Assembly (NCBI RefSeq): GCF_000211815.1
Contig: NZ_GL890931.1
Location: forward strand, 1-64,000
Reading direction: 5' to 3'
Source: Moorena producens 3L
Lineage (GTDB): Bacteria; Cyanobacteriota; Cyanobacteriia; Cyanobacteriales; Coleofasciculaceae
DNA length: 64,000 nt
Shown: piece after piece, positions 1 to 8,437 of the stretch
Layout of the letters: every line of letters begins with the position of its first letter
How positions within the stretch are numbered: the stretch's first letter is position 1
Notes under the pieces: generated by a model
The model's database searches: none
Seen by the model: only the letters and a program-made list of their open reading frames with translations
What the model was told of the DNA's origin: nothing
Position numbers and translations under genes: made by a program

Positions 1-353
1 GGATAATTACCCTTAATCCGAAACTCTCCCCCACTCTCCCCCACTCTTCCCCAAACCTCCCCATCCTCCCCGCGCCCCCGCCCCCTTAATGATGGGTATT
101 CAACCAGACTTGAGATAAGTCTGATGTCGGTAAGCATTCAGCCTAGTATGGTACAACGTAAATAAAGATACTATTGAAAAGTAGCGAAAGGCTTATATAA
201 TAAGAATTCTGCTCAGGGCTGATAGTTAAGGGCTGATCGCCCGTCCGCTGAGGGCTGACAGTAGAATCTATTGCGGAAATCCTTGACTACTACGTGGTTA
301 TAGGGAATACAGTTAGGTTAATCTTGAACAAAAGTGAGGTAACGACAATCAAC
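1..353. other. 5' flank, pyrimidine-rich and repeat-rich, no gene
   Basis: A C/T-rich tract near 20-90 has tandem near-copies of actctcccc. Around 215-260 there are degenerate copies of the gctgagggctgac repeat that recurs through the window. I see no coding signal. The likely promoter of the winged-helix gene at 354 should lie in the last 150 bases, but I cannot assign its elements. Confidence 0.5.
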
Positions 354-1181
354 ATGGAAGCTATTGAACTGGAAGTCAGCCAACTAAAATTTTTACTGAA
401 GCTACTGAGCAAACCGGATTATCGGGCAACGATTACGGAAGCCAAGCCCAATTCTAAAACCTCAGCGGGGGAACGAGATCGAATTTGTCAGGCGTTATGC
501 GATCGCAATTTGATTGAGTCTAATACAGAAATCACGAAAATTCAGATCACTGATGCAGGCAAGGAACTCCTAAACCAAGATCAGGCTGACTCACAACTGA
601 GCACGAAAGAGCGCAAAATTCTTAAAGCCTGTGAAACAGAACCGACTACTCCGGCCAAGACAAACGTCAAGCCTGCTAAGACCCGCAAGGAAATCATGGA
701 CAGTTTGATAGAGCAGGGCTATATCACAGTAGCAGAAACTAAATTCAAAGATGTCTGGATTACTGAAGCAGGTATTGAGTACCTCTTAAATAATTATAAA
801 CCCGTTGGTCGTGGCAATATCAATCTGTCTAAAACCATGCTAGCGGATTACATCGATTTCCTGCGGAAACAGCTACCAAACTCAACAACTACAATCTCAG
901 CTCTAGTCAATCCCCCTACTAATGAAGAAATATTACAAATTATCAAGAATTTAGACCAAGAACTGGGTACAGAAAACTATTTGCCACTGTTTCATTTGCG
1001 CCAAAAGTTACAACCCCCTTTGTCTAGGGAAGAATTAGATAAAGCACTGTATAGCTTGCAAGCAGAAGATAAAATTGATCTGAGTGCTTTGGAAGAAGCC
1101 AATATGTATACAGAGGAACAAATTGAAGCTGGTATTCCTCAAAATACCGGGGGGAGGCTATTTTTCATTATGGTGCAGTAA
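354..1181 (+). CDS. Winged-helix-like protein, first gene of a candidate DNA-processing module
   Basis: I do not recognise a named family. The protein has an internal duplication: about residues 30-75 and 110-150 share a pattern of a short helix, a basic or hydrophobic helix, then a strand ending ITDAGKELL or ITEAGIEYLL, typical of tandem winged helices. A third such module (about 200-275) begins LPLFHLRQKL and ends GGRLFFIMV. This suggests DNA binding or a protein-interaction adaptor; that is inference. ATG 354 is preferred because the fold begins there; an in-frame GTG at 294 would add 20 low-complexity residues. It is co-oriented with the ATPase gene 101 bp downstream. It contains an HIP1 site, so its composition is not foreign. 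Confidence 0.6.
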   Translation: MEAIELEVSQLKFLLKLLSKPDYRATITEAKPNSKTSAGERDRICQALCDRNLIESNTEITKIQITDAGKELLNQDQADSQLSTKERKILKACETEPTTPAKTNVKPAKTRKEIMDSLIEQGYITVAETKFKDVWITEAGIEYLLNNYKPVGRGNINLSKTMLADYIDFLRKQLPNSTTTISALVNPPTNEEILQIIKNLDQELGTENYLPLFHLRQKLQPPLSREELDKALYSLQAEDKIDLSALEEANMYTEEQIEAGIPQNTGGRLFFIMVQ

Positions 1182-1282
1182 AGTATGATCCTAAAGTAGG
1201 ATACAAAGTATAATACACTAACCCCAGACTTCCCAATTGTTAATCCTCTATCCTTTTCCAAACTATAGATGGAATTTTAGAG

Positions 1283-3301
1283 ATGGCAACGATCCAGGAA
1301 ATAATTAAACAAGCTCCAAATCCGTTTGACCCCGTAACCTGTATTACGGGTAATTTTTGGGAAGATCCAGACAATGGGGCTGTTAATGTCACATCGATTC
1401 ATCAAGATGAAATTAATCAGATAACCACCACCCTCAGTGCGGTGACTCAAGACCATCGACCCCGCACTATCTTACTGGCTGGTGATCCTGGTGCGGGGAA
1501 AAGTTATCTATTAAAACGGCTCAAACAGCAGTTCAATCAAAAAGCCTTTTTTGCTTATATTGGTCCTTGGGCAAATAGCGATCGCATCTGGCGCTATATC
1601 CTTAGGGAAACCGTTGACAGTCTGGTCCAAGTCCCAGAAGGGGAAAAAGAGTCTCAGTTGCTGCTGTGGCTAAAGAGTCTCCCGGCCTTTAAAAAAACTA
1701 GCTGGCTTTTGAATGAGCGACAACGGCTGATTGGTGACCTCAGAGCTACCTATCCAACCGGAATTCATAGAAATAAAGAGTTTTTTGGAGTGCTTTATGA
1801 GCTAACTAATCCAGAACGGGATTACCTGGCTTATCAATGGTTAAGGGGAGAAGATTTGGATGAAGATGACCTGCAAACCCTTCGGGTCAGAGGCTCTATA
1901 GATAATGAAGACGATGCTCAGAACATCTTAATCAACTTCGGGAGAATTTCTGAATCCACCAAGCCGATTGTGCTGTGTTTTGACCAATTGGATAATATCC
2001 CTCGTTTGCCCGATGGTTATCTGGATCTAGAAGCTCTGTTTAATGTCAACTCTACCCTTCATACTCGCTATCCCAATAACATGCTGATTATAATCAGCAT
2101 GATTACTAATACTTTGAAGCGCAATCAAAAACAAATTAAACCCGCTAATATTGCTAGACTTAATCATAAAATTCTGCTCAAAAGGATTACCCTAGAGCAA
2201 GCCGAATCCCTCTGGGCAAACCGACTCTATCCGTTACATCAGCGAGCTGACCAAAAAACCAAAACCATTTCACCGATTTATCCTTTAACTCGGCAAGACC
2301 TAGAAAAAGCATTTCCTGGTGGCAAAACCACTCCCCGGGAGACATTGACCCTGGGAAACCAGATAATTGAAAGGTATAAAACTCAGGGATTTAATAGTTC
2401 AGAGCCATCAACCAAGACTAAATCAACTAGTCAAAATGATACCGCTGGCCAATCAATACCGAGAGCAGAAAAAGTCTTAGCTTCATTTAAATTGAAGTGG
2501 CAACAAGAATTAAAAAAAACTGAGCAGAAAATTACCCGAATCCAAGAAAAGGGTGAATCTGAATTGATTAAGATGTTACGAGAGGCGTTAGATGCTCTGG
2601 AGGTCAAAGATGTTAAATCAAACTTTTTGTCAGGTAGTTTTGCCAGTGATTCCCTAAGTTACCAACTGCCATCATCCCAGGAACGGATCGGAGTAGTATG
2701 GGGAGAAACTACTAATGGTAACAGCTTCTATCATCTGATGAATGCCTGTGAGAAAGCTATTCAAGGCAATCGCTGTCAAACCTTATACCTGATTCGCTAT
2801 ACACAAGTTAGGAAACGCGGTCTCAAGGGGGACAAACTCTACAACAAACTATTCAATGGTTCTGGCCATAGTCACATTAAATTAGAAGACCTCTCCTCTG
2901 TCCATTACTTAGCCACTTATCATAGCTTAGTTAATCAAGCTTGTTCCCAAGAGTTAGTGCTTGCTGATACCATACCAACACCGCCAGAGTTACAAGATAT
3001 AATCCGAAAATCGGGAATTTTGCAGGATTGTCCTTTACTACAAGATTTGAAGATTTTTCCTAGTAAAGTTAACGATACTCAAGTTGTTACAAAGCCGGTT
3101 AAGGAATTTGTAATAACTCTGCTCAAACAGAATCAAATTATTGGTCATAACGTTTTAATTAAAACTATTCATAATAAATTTAAGTCTATCAAGGAAATAG
3201 CAATTCACCAAGGGATTAAGGAACTGTCTCAGGAAAATAAAATTAAACTTGTACCTGTGGATGGTTCCCCAGAAAAACAATTAGTATGTTTGGTACCGTA
3301 A
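1283..3301 (+). CDS. P-loop ATPase with C-terminal coiled coil and uncharacterised domain
   Basis: The N-terminal third is an AAA/STAND-like ATPase. Walker A is GDPGAGKS (residues 67-74) and a Walker B-like strand is IVLCFDQLDN, with D234. Residues 25-50 form a lead-in typical of ATPases that gate DNA-processing complexes. Residues about 400-440 are rich in K, E and Q and predict a coiled coil. The remainder (about 465-672) has the segment WGETTNGNSFYHL and ends in a possible winged helix; I cannot name it. No membrane segment is seen. It lies between the winged-helix gene and the exonuclease/FtsK fusion, all on one strand, so a shared function is likely but inferred. By analogy with ATPase subunits of phage-defence complexes it may sense or load DNA. 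Confidence 0.6.
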   Translation: MATIQEIIKQAPNPFDPVTCITGNFWEDPDNGAVNVTSIHQDEINQITTTLSAVTQDHRPRTILLAGDPGAGKSYLLKRLKQQFNQKAFFAYIGPWANSDRIWRYILRETVDSLVQVPEGEKESQLLLWLKSLPAFKKTSWLLNERQRLIGDLRATYPTGIHRNKEFFGVLYELTNPERDYLAYQWLRGEDLDEDDLQTLRVRGSIDNEDDAQNILINFGRISESTKPIVLCFDQLDNIPRLPDGYLDLEALFNVNSTLHTRYPNNMLIIISMITNTLKRNQKQIKPANIARLNHKILLKRITLEQAESLWANRLYPLHQRADQKTKTISPIYPLTRQDLEKAFPGGKTTPRETLTLGNQIIERYKTQGFNSSEPSTKTKSTSQNDTAGQSIPRAEKVLASFKLKWQQELKKTEQKITRIQEKGESELIKMLREALDALEVKDVKSNFLSGSFASDSLSYQLPSSQERIGVVWGETTNGNSFYHLMNACEKAIQGNRCQTLYLIRYTQVRKRGLKGDKLYNKLFNGSGHSHIKLEDLSSVHYLATYHSLVNQACSQELVLADTIPTPPELQDIIRKSGILQDCPLLQDLKIFPSKVNDTQVVTKPVKEFVITLLKQNQIIGHNVLIKTIHNKFKSIKEIAIHQGIKELSQENKIKLVPVDGSPEKQLVCLVP

Positions 3302-3528
3302 GCTATCAGCGTGTCGCGTATCAGCGTGTCGCGTATCAGCATTCAGCATTCAGCATTCAGCATTCAGCATTCAGATATTAGCTTATGGGCTACTTGAGGT
3401 GCTACTTGAGGTGCCATTGGCCAAAGGCTGACAGCTGAGGGCTGACGACTGACCGCTGACCGCTGACCGCTAAAGATTATTCTACCATAGCCAAAATTCC
3501 ATAGCAAAAATTCGGATAACAAGCGCCA
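3302..3528. repeat. Short tandem repeats between ATPase and nuclease genes
   Basis: Two copies of a gcgtgtcgcgtatca unit are followed by about five copies of gcattca and then by gaccgctgaccgctg repeats near 3440-3470. The same units recur in many intergenic regions here. They separate two genes of the candidate module, so the last gene may have its own promoter. Confidence 0.85.
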
Positions 3529-6201
3529 ATGTACCTGAATCAACCAGCCCAGATCCGAGAGTTAATCCTGAATTTATCAGCAGCAAAAATTCTCTGGTTA
3601 GATACGGAAATTGCTGATTGGAATACCCCTAATCCCAGACTATCTCTGATTCAGGTATTGGCTGATCCGACGGATATAAATGGTGACAAAGCTTACATCT
3701 TAGATGTATTAGACCAACCAGAAATAGTGAAAGACTTTGTCAACTATATTATGGTTAATCCTAACATTGAAAAAGTCTTTCACAACGCTAGTTTTGATTT
3801 ACGCTATCTAGGGGGTAAAGAGCAAGCTAATAATGTTACTTGTACCTATCAAATAGCTAGAAAGCTGACGAATAAGAAACTGTCTAATCCATTACAGGTA
3901 TCAAATCATAAACTAAAAACACTAGCGCTAGAACTTTGCAATTTCGCCAATGTCGATACAGAGGAGCAAAGCAGTGATTGGGGAAAACGTCCGCTAACCC
4001 AAAAACAGCTAAACTATGCCAAAATGGACACAGTGTATCTAGCCCATGTCCATCGGCGCTTACTAGAAATTAGTGATAAAAATAGCTGGAGTCGAGAGCA
4101 GATGGTTCCAAGATTGCGGACGCAAAAAGCCGAATCCCCTTGCTTCAGTGTTACCCAAGTTAGGGTAGCCATTGAATGTCCTCGCTTATTTTATTTGAGT
4201 CATCACTTTGGTGGAAAAACCCTATTTATACCACCATCCGACTCACCAGGGATTGGGAAAGTATTCCATCAGCTATGTGAAAAGTGTACTGACACACTCC
4301 AGCAAGATTCCCGATTTCAAGCTTTATTTTCCCCCACAGCAAGTCAGCTAGACCTAGGCCAGATAAGCTCTAAGATCCAAGCGCTACTGTATGAGCTAGT
4401 GGTTTTCCCTCAAATCGATGACTTAGAGATAGCCTCCCTACTTCAACTGTGGCAAGGATTAACATCACTATTTCCCCATTGGACTCAACTGCTAGTTACT
4501 AATCGACGCTATTGTCAGCCAGAAGAAGTAATAAGAAAAACCTTTATTGCTCAAGAAAAAGACCTGAGTTATAACTTCACCCTCCCTGATGGGAGCCAGC
4601 AACAAGTTAATGGAAAATTCGATAGCTTAATATTTGACTGTGAACGCGATCGCTATTGTGTCGTAGACTATAAAACCTATCAACCGGTAGATCCATCCGC
4701 TAACGTAGCTCAAGTTGCTCTCTATAGTTACATGCTCCAAACAGAAAAAGGAGTAGCAATCGATGCAGCGGTTTATTCCGTTTTGCCAGAATTCCAAGAA
4801 CACTACTATTCCTGGGAAGAGCTAGAGGATACAGTGCATCAGCTCATTCCCCATAAATTACAACAGATGCGCCAATGGCTGAGTTGGAAACCTGCCCAGC
4901 TGGAAAAGGGGGGAGATGGGGAAACTATAAAAAACCATTGCACTCCAGCAATCGGTAAGGGCGACCTTGAGCCACCACCACCCACGCGACAGCTTCAGCT
5001 ATGCAACATTTGTCCCCAACAGCAGACCTGTCAAACCTTTTTTGAGGATGGGAAAACTGACCAAGAGCAGGTCAAGCCAGCATCCCGCAAAATTCCTGAG
5101 ACTAAGCAAAAGCCGGTCAAGCCACCATCCCGGAAAACTGTTGATGCTGATCAGATCGGGAAAAAATTGGTGAGTACTCTAGAAGACTTTAAAATTAGTG
5201 TCGATTATCTCAACGCAACAGTTGCTCCCGCATTTGTCCGGATCAAGCTCAAACCCCATCGTGGCGTAAAAGTTAGAGATATACAGAATCGGTCCCAGGA
5301 TTTACAAGTACACTTGGGTCTGGATAATCCTCCCCTGATTACTCCTGAAGCTGGCTATGTCAGTGTGGATTTACCACGGAAGGATGAGGATAGAGAAGTA
5401 GCTCGATTTGATGACTATATCGAGGTTCACCAAAGTTCCAGCAATCCTCCCAGGATTGGGCTTGGAGTAAATTTAGATGGGAAATTGGTAGAAGCGGATT
5501 TATCTGATCCCAATACATGCCACTTTTTGGTAGGGGGCACAACGGGAAGTGGCAAGAGCGAATTTTTGCGATCGCTTCTGCTATCCCTACTCTATCACCA
5601 CTCTCCTCAACAGCTAAAAATTGCTCTGGTTGATCCCAAGCGAGTCACTTTCCCAGAATTTGAGGAAATGCCATGGTTGCTGTCACCAATCGTTAAAGAT
5701 AGCGATCGCGCTATCGAACTGATGGCAGAATTAGTTGACGAAATGGAGCAGCGTTACCGGAAATTTGAACAAGCCAAGTGTGCTCACCTGGATGCTTATA
5801 ATCAGCAATTGACTCAGAAACAAACTAATAAACAAAACCTACCATTACCTCGGATAGTCTGTATATTTGATGAATATGCTGACTTCATGGCAGAAAAAGA
5901 AATCCGCAAAGACTTAGAATTAAGTATTAAGCGTTTAGGAGCCAAAGCTAGAGCGGCTGGGATTCATTTGATTATTGCTACTCAACGACCAGAAGCGAAA
6001 GTTGTTACTCCGATTATTCGGTCTAATTTACCAGGGCGAATTGCTTTACGCACAGCGTCTGAAGCGGATTCAAAGATTATTTTTGGTGGCAGCAACACTG
6101 AAGCAGCTTATTTGTTAGGTAAAGGAGATTTGTTATATCAAAAGGGTGGTAAGTTAGAGCGATTGCAAAGTTTGTTTGCTGATAGGATTATATTGGCTTG
6201 A
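3529..6201 (+). CDS. DEDDy exonuclease - Cas4/RecB-like Fe-S nuclease - FtsK-like motor fusion
   Basis: Three enzymes are fused in one 890-residue protein. Residues 1-180 are an RNase D-like 3'-5' exonuclease: D25-T-E27, D90 in FHNASFD, Y163 and D167 make a complete DEDDy set. Residues about 205-505 are a PD-(D/E)XK nuclease of the Cas4/AddB/RecB kind: C217 in ECPR, H247, D365, D380-Y-K382, and C492, C495 and C501, which with C217 could bind a 4Fe-4S cluster. Residues about 545-890 are an FtsK/SpoIIIE-type translocase: Walker A GGTTGSGKS (669-677), Walker B with D781-E782, and ATQRP (817-821). The FtsK membrane region and gamma winged helix are absent. A linker with two VKPxSRK repeats joins the last two parts. 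The expected role is DNA tracking and degradation, perhaps against invading DNA; this is inference. Confidence 0.85.
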   Translation: MYLNQPAQIRELILNLSAAKILWLDTEIADWNTPNPRLSLIQVLADPTDINGDKAYILDVLDQPEIVKDFVNYIMVNPNIEKVFHNASFDLRYLGGKEQANNVTCTYQIARKLTNKKLSNPLQVSNHKLKTLALELCNFANVDTEEQSSDWGKRPLTQKQLNYAKMDTVYLAHVHRRLLEISDKNSWSREQMVPRLRTQKAESPCFSVTQVRVAIECPRLFYLSHHFGGKTLFIPPSDSPGIGKVFHQLCEKCTDTLQQDSRFQALFSPTASQLDLGQISSKIQALLYELVVFPQIDDLEIASLLQLWQGLTSLFPHWTQLLVTNRRYCQPEEVIRKTFIAQEKDLSYNFTLPDGSQQQVNGKFDSLIFDCERDRYCVVDYKTYQPVDPSANVAQVALYSYMLQTEKGVAIDAAVYSVLPEFQEHYYSWEELEDTVHQLIPHKLQQMRQWLSWKPAQLEKGGDGETIKNHCTPAIGKGDLEPPPPTRQLQLCNICPQQQTCQTFFEDGKTDQEQVKPASRKIPETKQKPVKPPSRKTVDADQIGKKLVSTLEDFKISVDYLNATVAPAFVRIKLKPHRGVKVRDIQNRSQDLQVHLGLDNPPLITPEAGYVSVDLPRKDEDREVARFDDYIEVHQSSSNPPRIGLGVNLDGKLVEADLSDPNTCHFLVGGTTGSGKSEFLRSLLLSLLYHHSPQQLKIALVDPKRVTFPEFEEMPWLLSPIVKDSDRAIELMAELVDEMEQRYRKFEQAKCAHLDAYNQQLTQKQTNKQNLPLPRIVCIFDEYADFMAEKEIRKDLELSIKRLGAKARAAGIHLIIATQRPEAKVVTPIIRSNLPGRIALRTASEADSKIIFGGSNTEAAYLLGKGDLLYQKGGKLERLQSLFADRIILA

Positions 6202-6207
6202 TTTTAG

Positions 6208-6246
6208 GGAATAGGGAACAGGGAACAGGGAACAGGGAACAGGGAG
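6208..6246. repeat. gggaaca tandem repeat
   Basis: About five tandem copies of gggaaca or gggaata follow the stop of the nuclease/motor fusion. The same unit recurs near 19400 and, as gggaata, at 52621-52670. Confidence 0.9.
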
Positions 6247-6305
6247 AGCGCACCTAAATGTTGGCGTTACTTAATAATGGAATGATTTGAATAGTTTTGT
6301 GGAAT

Positions 6306-6350
6306 GGGCATCTTGCCCGTTCGAGATCTTTTCGCGCGGGCAAGATGCCC
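6306..6350. repeat. Inverted repeat gggcatcttgcccg / cgggcaagatgccc
   Basis: Two 14-bp perfect inverted arms (6306-6319 and 6337-6350) surround a 17-base loop; each arm is itself nearly palindromic. It lies about 90 bases past the stop of the EAD-FGE gene. It could terminate that gene or be a mobile palindromic repeat. The arm sequence recurs at 8278-8333 and near 33863, which favours a repeat family. Confidence 0.85.
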
Positions 6351-6439
6351 GCTCTACTCCTATTAATTCAAAGACTGACGCAACGCCGAAAATAAGGTAT
6401 AAAAATATAAAAGTATAAAAGTGCAAAAAGGAAAAAGGG

Positions 6440-6563
6440 CTAAGTCCTCCCAACACCCCGAGCCACACGAAAACCGACAACGCCGTAGATGAAAGCGCGC
6501 GCGACATAGCGGAAGCGGCAGGCAGAACGGCAATTCCCAGGACCGAAGAACCACGAGCCGCCC
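6440..6563 (-). other. Candidate DGR variable region at the 3' end of the EAD-FGE gene
   Basis: After the GGSW codons, the positions usually variable in DGR targets are TTC, TTC, TGC, TTC, TAT, TTC, ATC and TAC. All are NNC or NNT codons that can arise from AAC/AAT by adenine mutagenesis. The codons between them (tgc cgt tct gcc, cgc, ggt ttt cgt gtg) lack A, as a template would require. No reverse transcriptase or template repeat occurs in the window, so the partner must be elsewhere or lost. Confidence 0.55.
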
Positions 6564-8098
6564 CGCAGAATATAATAATCATAATGATTATTATATTCTG
6601 CCCAGATACTCCCATCTCTAGGGGCTCCTTCGTAATTATCATGGTAAGGATCCGCACACCACTCCCAAACATTGCCGTGCATATCGTATAAGCCAAAGCC
6701 GTTGGGGTAAGGAAAATGTCCTACTGGGGTGGTTTCTCCTCGATATTCCCCTTTTGCTTCCTCTGCATAAGTATCGGGAGCGTCATAATTAGTTAATTTA
6801 CTGGTTATGGTCTCTCCATAATGGAATGGTGTAGTAGTTCCTGCTCTACAGGCGTATTCCCATTCCGCTTCACTGGGTAATCTGTATTCCGTTCCTGTAT
6901 ACTCAGAAAGGCGATCGCAAAATTCCACCGCATCGTACCAGTTTACTCCCTCTACTGGTCGATTCTTTCCTTTAAAGTAAGAGGGGTATGGCTTTAAGTC
7001 CCGCTTAATTTTAGGTAGGTTGGCCACAGCTCGCCATTGCGCCTGGGTTACCTGATATTTCCCCAGGAAGAAGGGTTGGACGCTTACTTGGTGCTGAGGT
7101 CTTTCCCTGTCATTACTCTCCTTCTCAGTTTCCGGGGAACCCATTGAGAAGCTTCCTTCTGGGATATACACCATATCTAGGTCTACTCCATTCCCCAGAT
7201 CTTCAGTGAAATAACTTGCTTGCTTGGATTCTCGCTTGATTGTTGCTCCTCTAGGGTTAACTGTTACTACTTTAAAGGGAAACTGCTTTAAACCTTCTTC
7301 CTCTGCTGACTGCTTTAAATCTTTTGGCTCTACTGGTGGATTTACTTTTTGTTTGTTTGTGAGATAATAAACCAGAAGCACTAATATTGATATTGGTGGC
7401 ATTTTTGTTAACCATCCCTTTAATAAATCAGCCCGATAAAACTGATTGGAACCTTTTGGATTGGCTGGTTTTAAACTTTCTTTACTCGAATTTGGCTTGA
7501 CAATTATATCAGGTTGTAAATTTATGTTTTGTTGGTAAAATAATAAATTATAAACGTTCTTAGCATTTTTTTCTAACCATTGCTCTAGTTGCTCAGCCTT
7601 TGACTTAGTAATATTTCCATTAACTAATAAATTATCGACAAATTTGACAATCAGTTTTTCATCATCAGTTGGTTGATGTATATCATCCAAATATTCTATA
7701 ATATCATAAAAACTGCCAGGAGTTTTATCTTTTCGATCGGGACAACAAGCTATGTAAGCCTGTTGCATTTGTTTTATAAAGTTCCTTTGTAAAGGACGTA
7801 ATATATTGACTAAACTAGTGGTAATTTTAAATTTTTCCTCGATTGCCTTTAACTGAAGATTATTTGGATTTTGTTTACGTGCTCCATCAATTAAATTTTC
7901 TAACTGATTGGAATTTTCAAAATTATCTATTAATTCGTAAACGATTTCCTGTAAATTTCCACCGCTAGCAACCTCGTTCAGATTTATATTGAATGCATAA
8001 CGCACCATCATTTTTAATTTAGTTTTATCAGGAAACGCACTACACAGTGCTTCGTTTATTTTTTTAAGGAGATAACCAGGGGTATGTCCAGCATTCAT
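6440..8098 (-). CDS. EAD1 - membrane segment - FGE-sulfatase (CLec-fold) protein
   Basis: Residues 1-90 resemble effector-associated domain 1, an adaptor of bacterial conflict and signalling systems. A second helical adaptor-like domain follows to about residue 190. One hydrophobic segment (PPISILVLLVYYL, about 232-244) suggests membrane anchoring. Residues about 300-545 are a formylglycine-generating-enzyme (FGE-sulfatase) domain: MVYIPEGSFSMGSPE, RLPSEAEWEYACRAG and a GGSW to GFRV ending. Many members of this fold bind ligands rather than modify sulfatases, and they are frequent targets of diversity-generating retroelements. The C-terminus looks like such a variable region (see separate entry). 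It is a single-gene unit, convergent with the nuclease/motor fusion. The domain names rest on recognition by eye; EAD1 is less certain than FGE. Confidence 0.8.
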   Translation of the reverse strand: MNAGHTPGYLLKKINEALCSAFPDKTKLKMMVRYAFNINLNEVASGGNLQEIVYELIDNFENSNQLENLIDGARKQNPNNLQLKAIEEKFKITTSLVNILRPLQRNFIKQMQQAYIACCPDRKDKTPGSFYDIIEYLDDIHQPTDDEKLIVKFVDNLLVNGNITKSKAEQLEQWLEKNAKNVYNLLFYQQNINLQPDIIVKPNSSKESLKPANPKGSNQFYRADLLKGWLTKMPPISILVLLVYYLTNKQKVNPPVEPKDLKQSAEEEGLKQFPFKVVTVNPRGATIKRESKQASYFTEDLGNGVDLDMVYIPEGSFSMGSPETEKESNDRERPQHQVSVQPFFLGKYQVTQAQWRAVANLPKIKRDLKPYPSYFKGKNRPVEGVNWYDAVEFCDRLSEYTGTEYRLPSEAEWEYACRAGTTTPFHYGETITSKLTNYDAPDTYAEEAKGEYRGETTPVGHFPYPNGFGLYDMHGNVWEWCADPYHDNYEGAPRDGSIWAEYNNHYDYYILRGGSWFFGPGNCRSACRFRYVARAFIYGVVGFRVARGVGRT

Positions 8099-8188
8099 TG
8101 ATGGTTAGTTCAAGACCTGTGAGAAATAGAACTTTCTGACTCTAATTTAGTATCTACAGTCTGATTATACCGAATTGAAACCCGCTAT

Positions 8189-8276
8189 ACTAACCCCAAA
8201 CTAAGACAGCATAGACTCCATATATCAAATAAACACCAAGTACAATCGCAATAATAATCCGAGCCTTCATGGAAGT
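8189..8276 (-). pseudogene. 3'-end fragment of the YdjM-like membrane protein gene
   Basis: These 88 bases match 11173-11260, the last 28 codons plus stop of the membrane gene at 11174, with about six mismatches. Only the C-terminal part is present, so this is a remnant. The two copies are direct repeats that bracket the abiE pair and its upstream elements, about 2.9 kb apart. Confidence 0.85.
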
Positions 8277-8277
8277 A

Positions 8278-8333
8278 GAATGGGCATCTTGCCCGTTACT
8301 GATTGTAGAATGGGCATCTTGCCCGTTACTGAT
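8278..8333. repeat. Two direct copies of a gggcatcttgcccgttactga unit
   Basis: The unit tagaatgggcatcttgcccg with the tail ttactga occurs twice in tandem, 30 bases apart, directly after the membrane-gene remnant. Each contains the gggcatcttgccc palindrome seen at 6306. Confidence 0.85.
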
Positions 8334-8437
8334 ACGAGACGACTGTAAGAACGTTCTCGCAAAGAACCATATAAAAATAGAATTCTTGGTGGGTGGTCAA
8401 AACTGGTCATTATAAAAGACAAAAGTTCAAAGTGTTC

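Noticed and set aside
3529..6201. Chromosome-segregation FtsK
   Set aside because: The protein lacks the FtsK membrane domain and C-terminal gamma domain, and it carries two nuclease domains instead.
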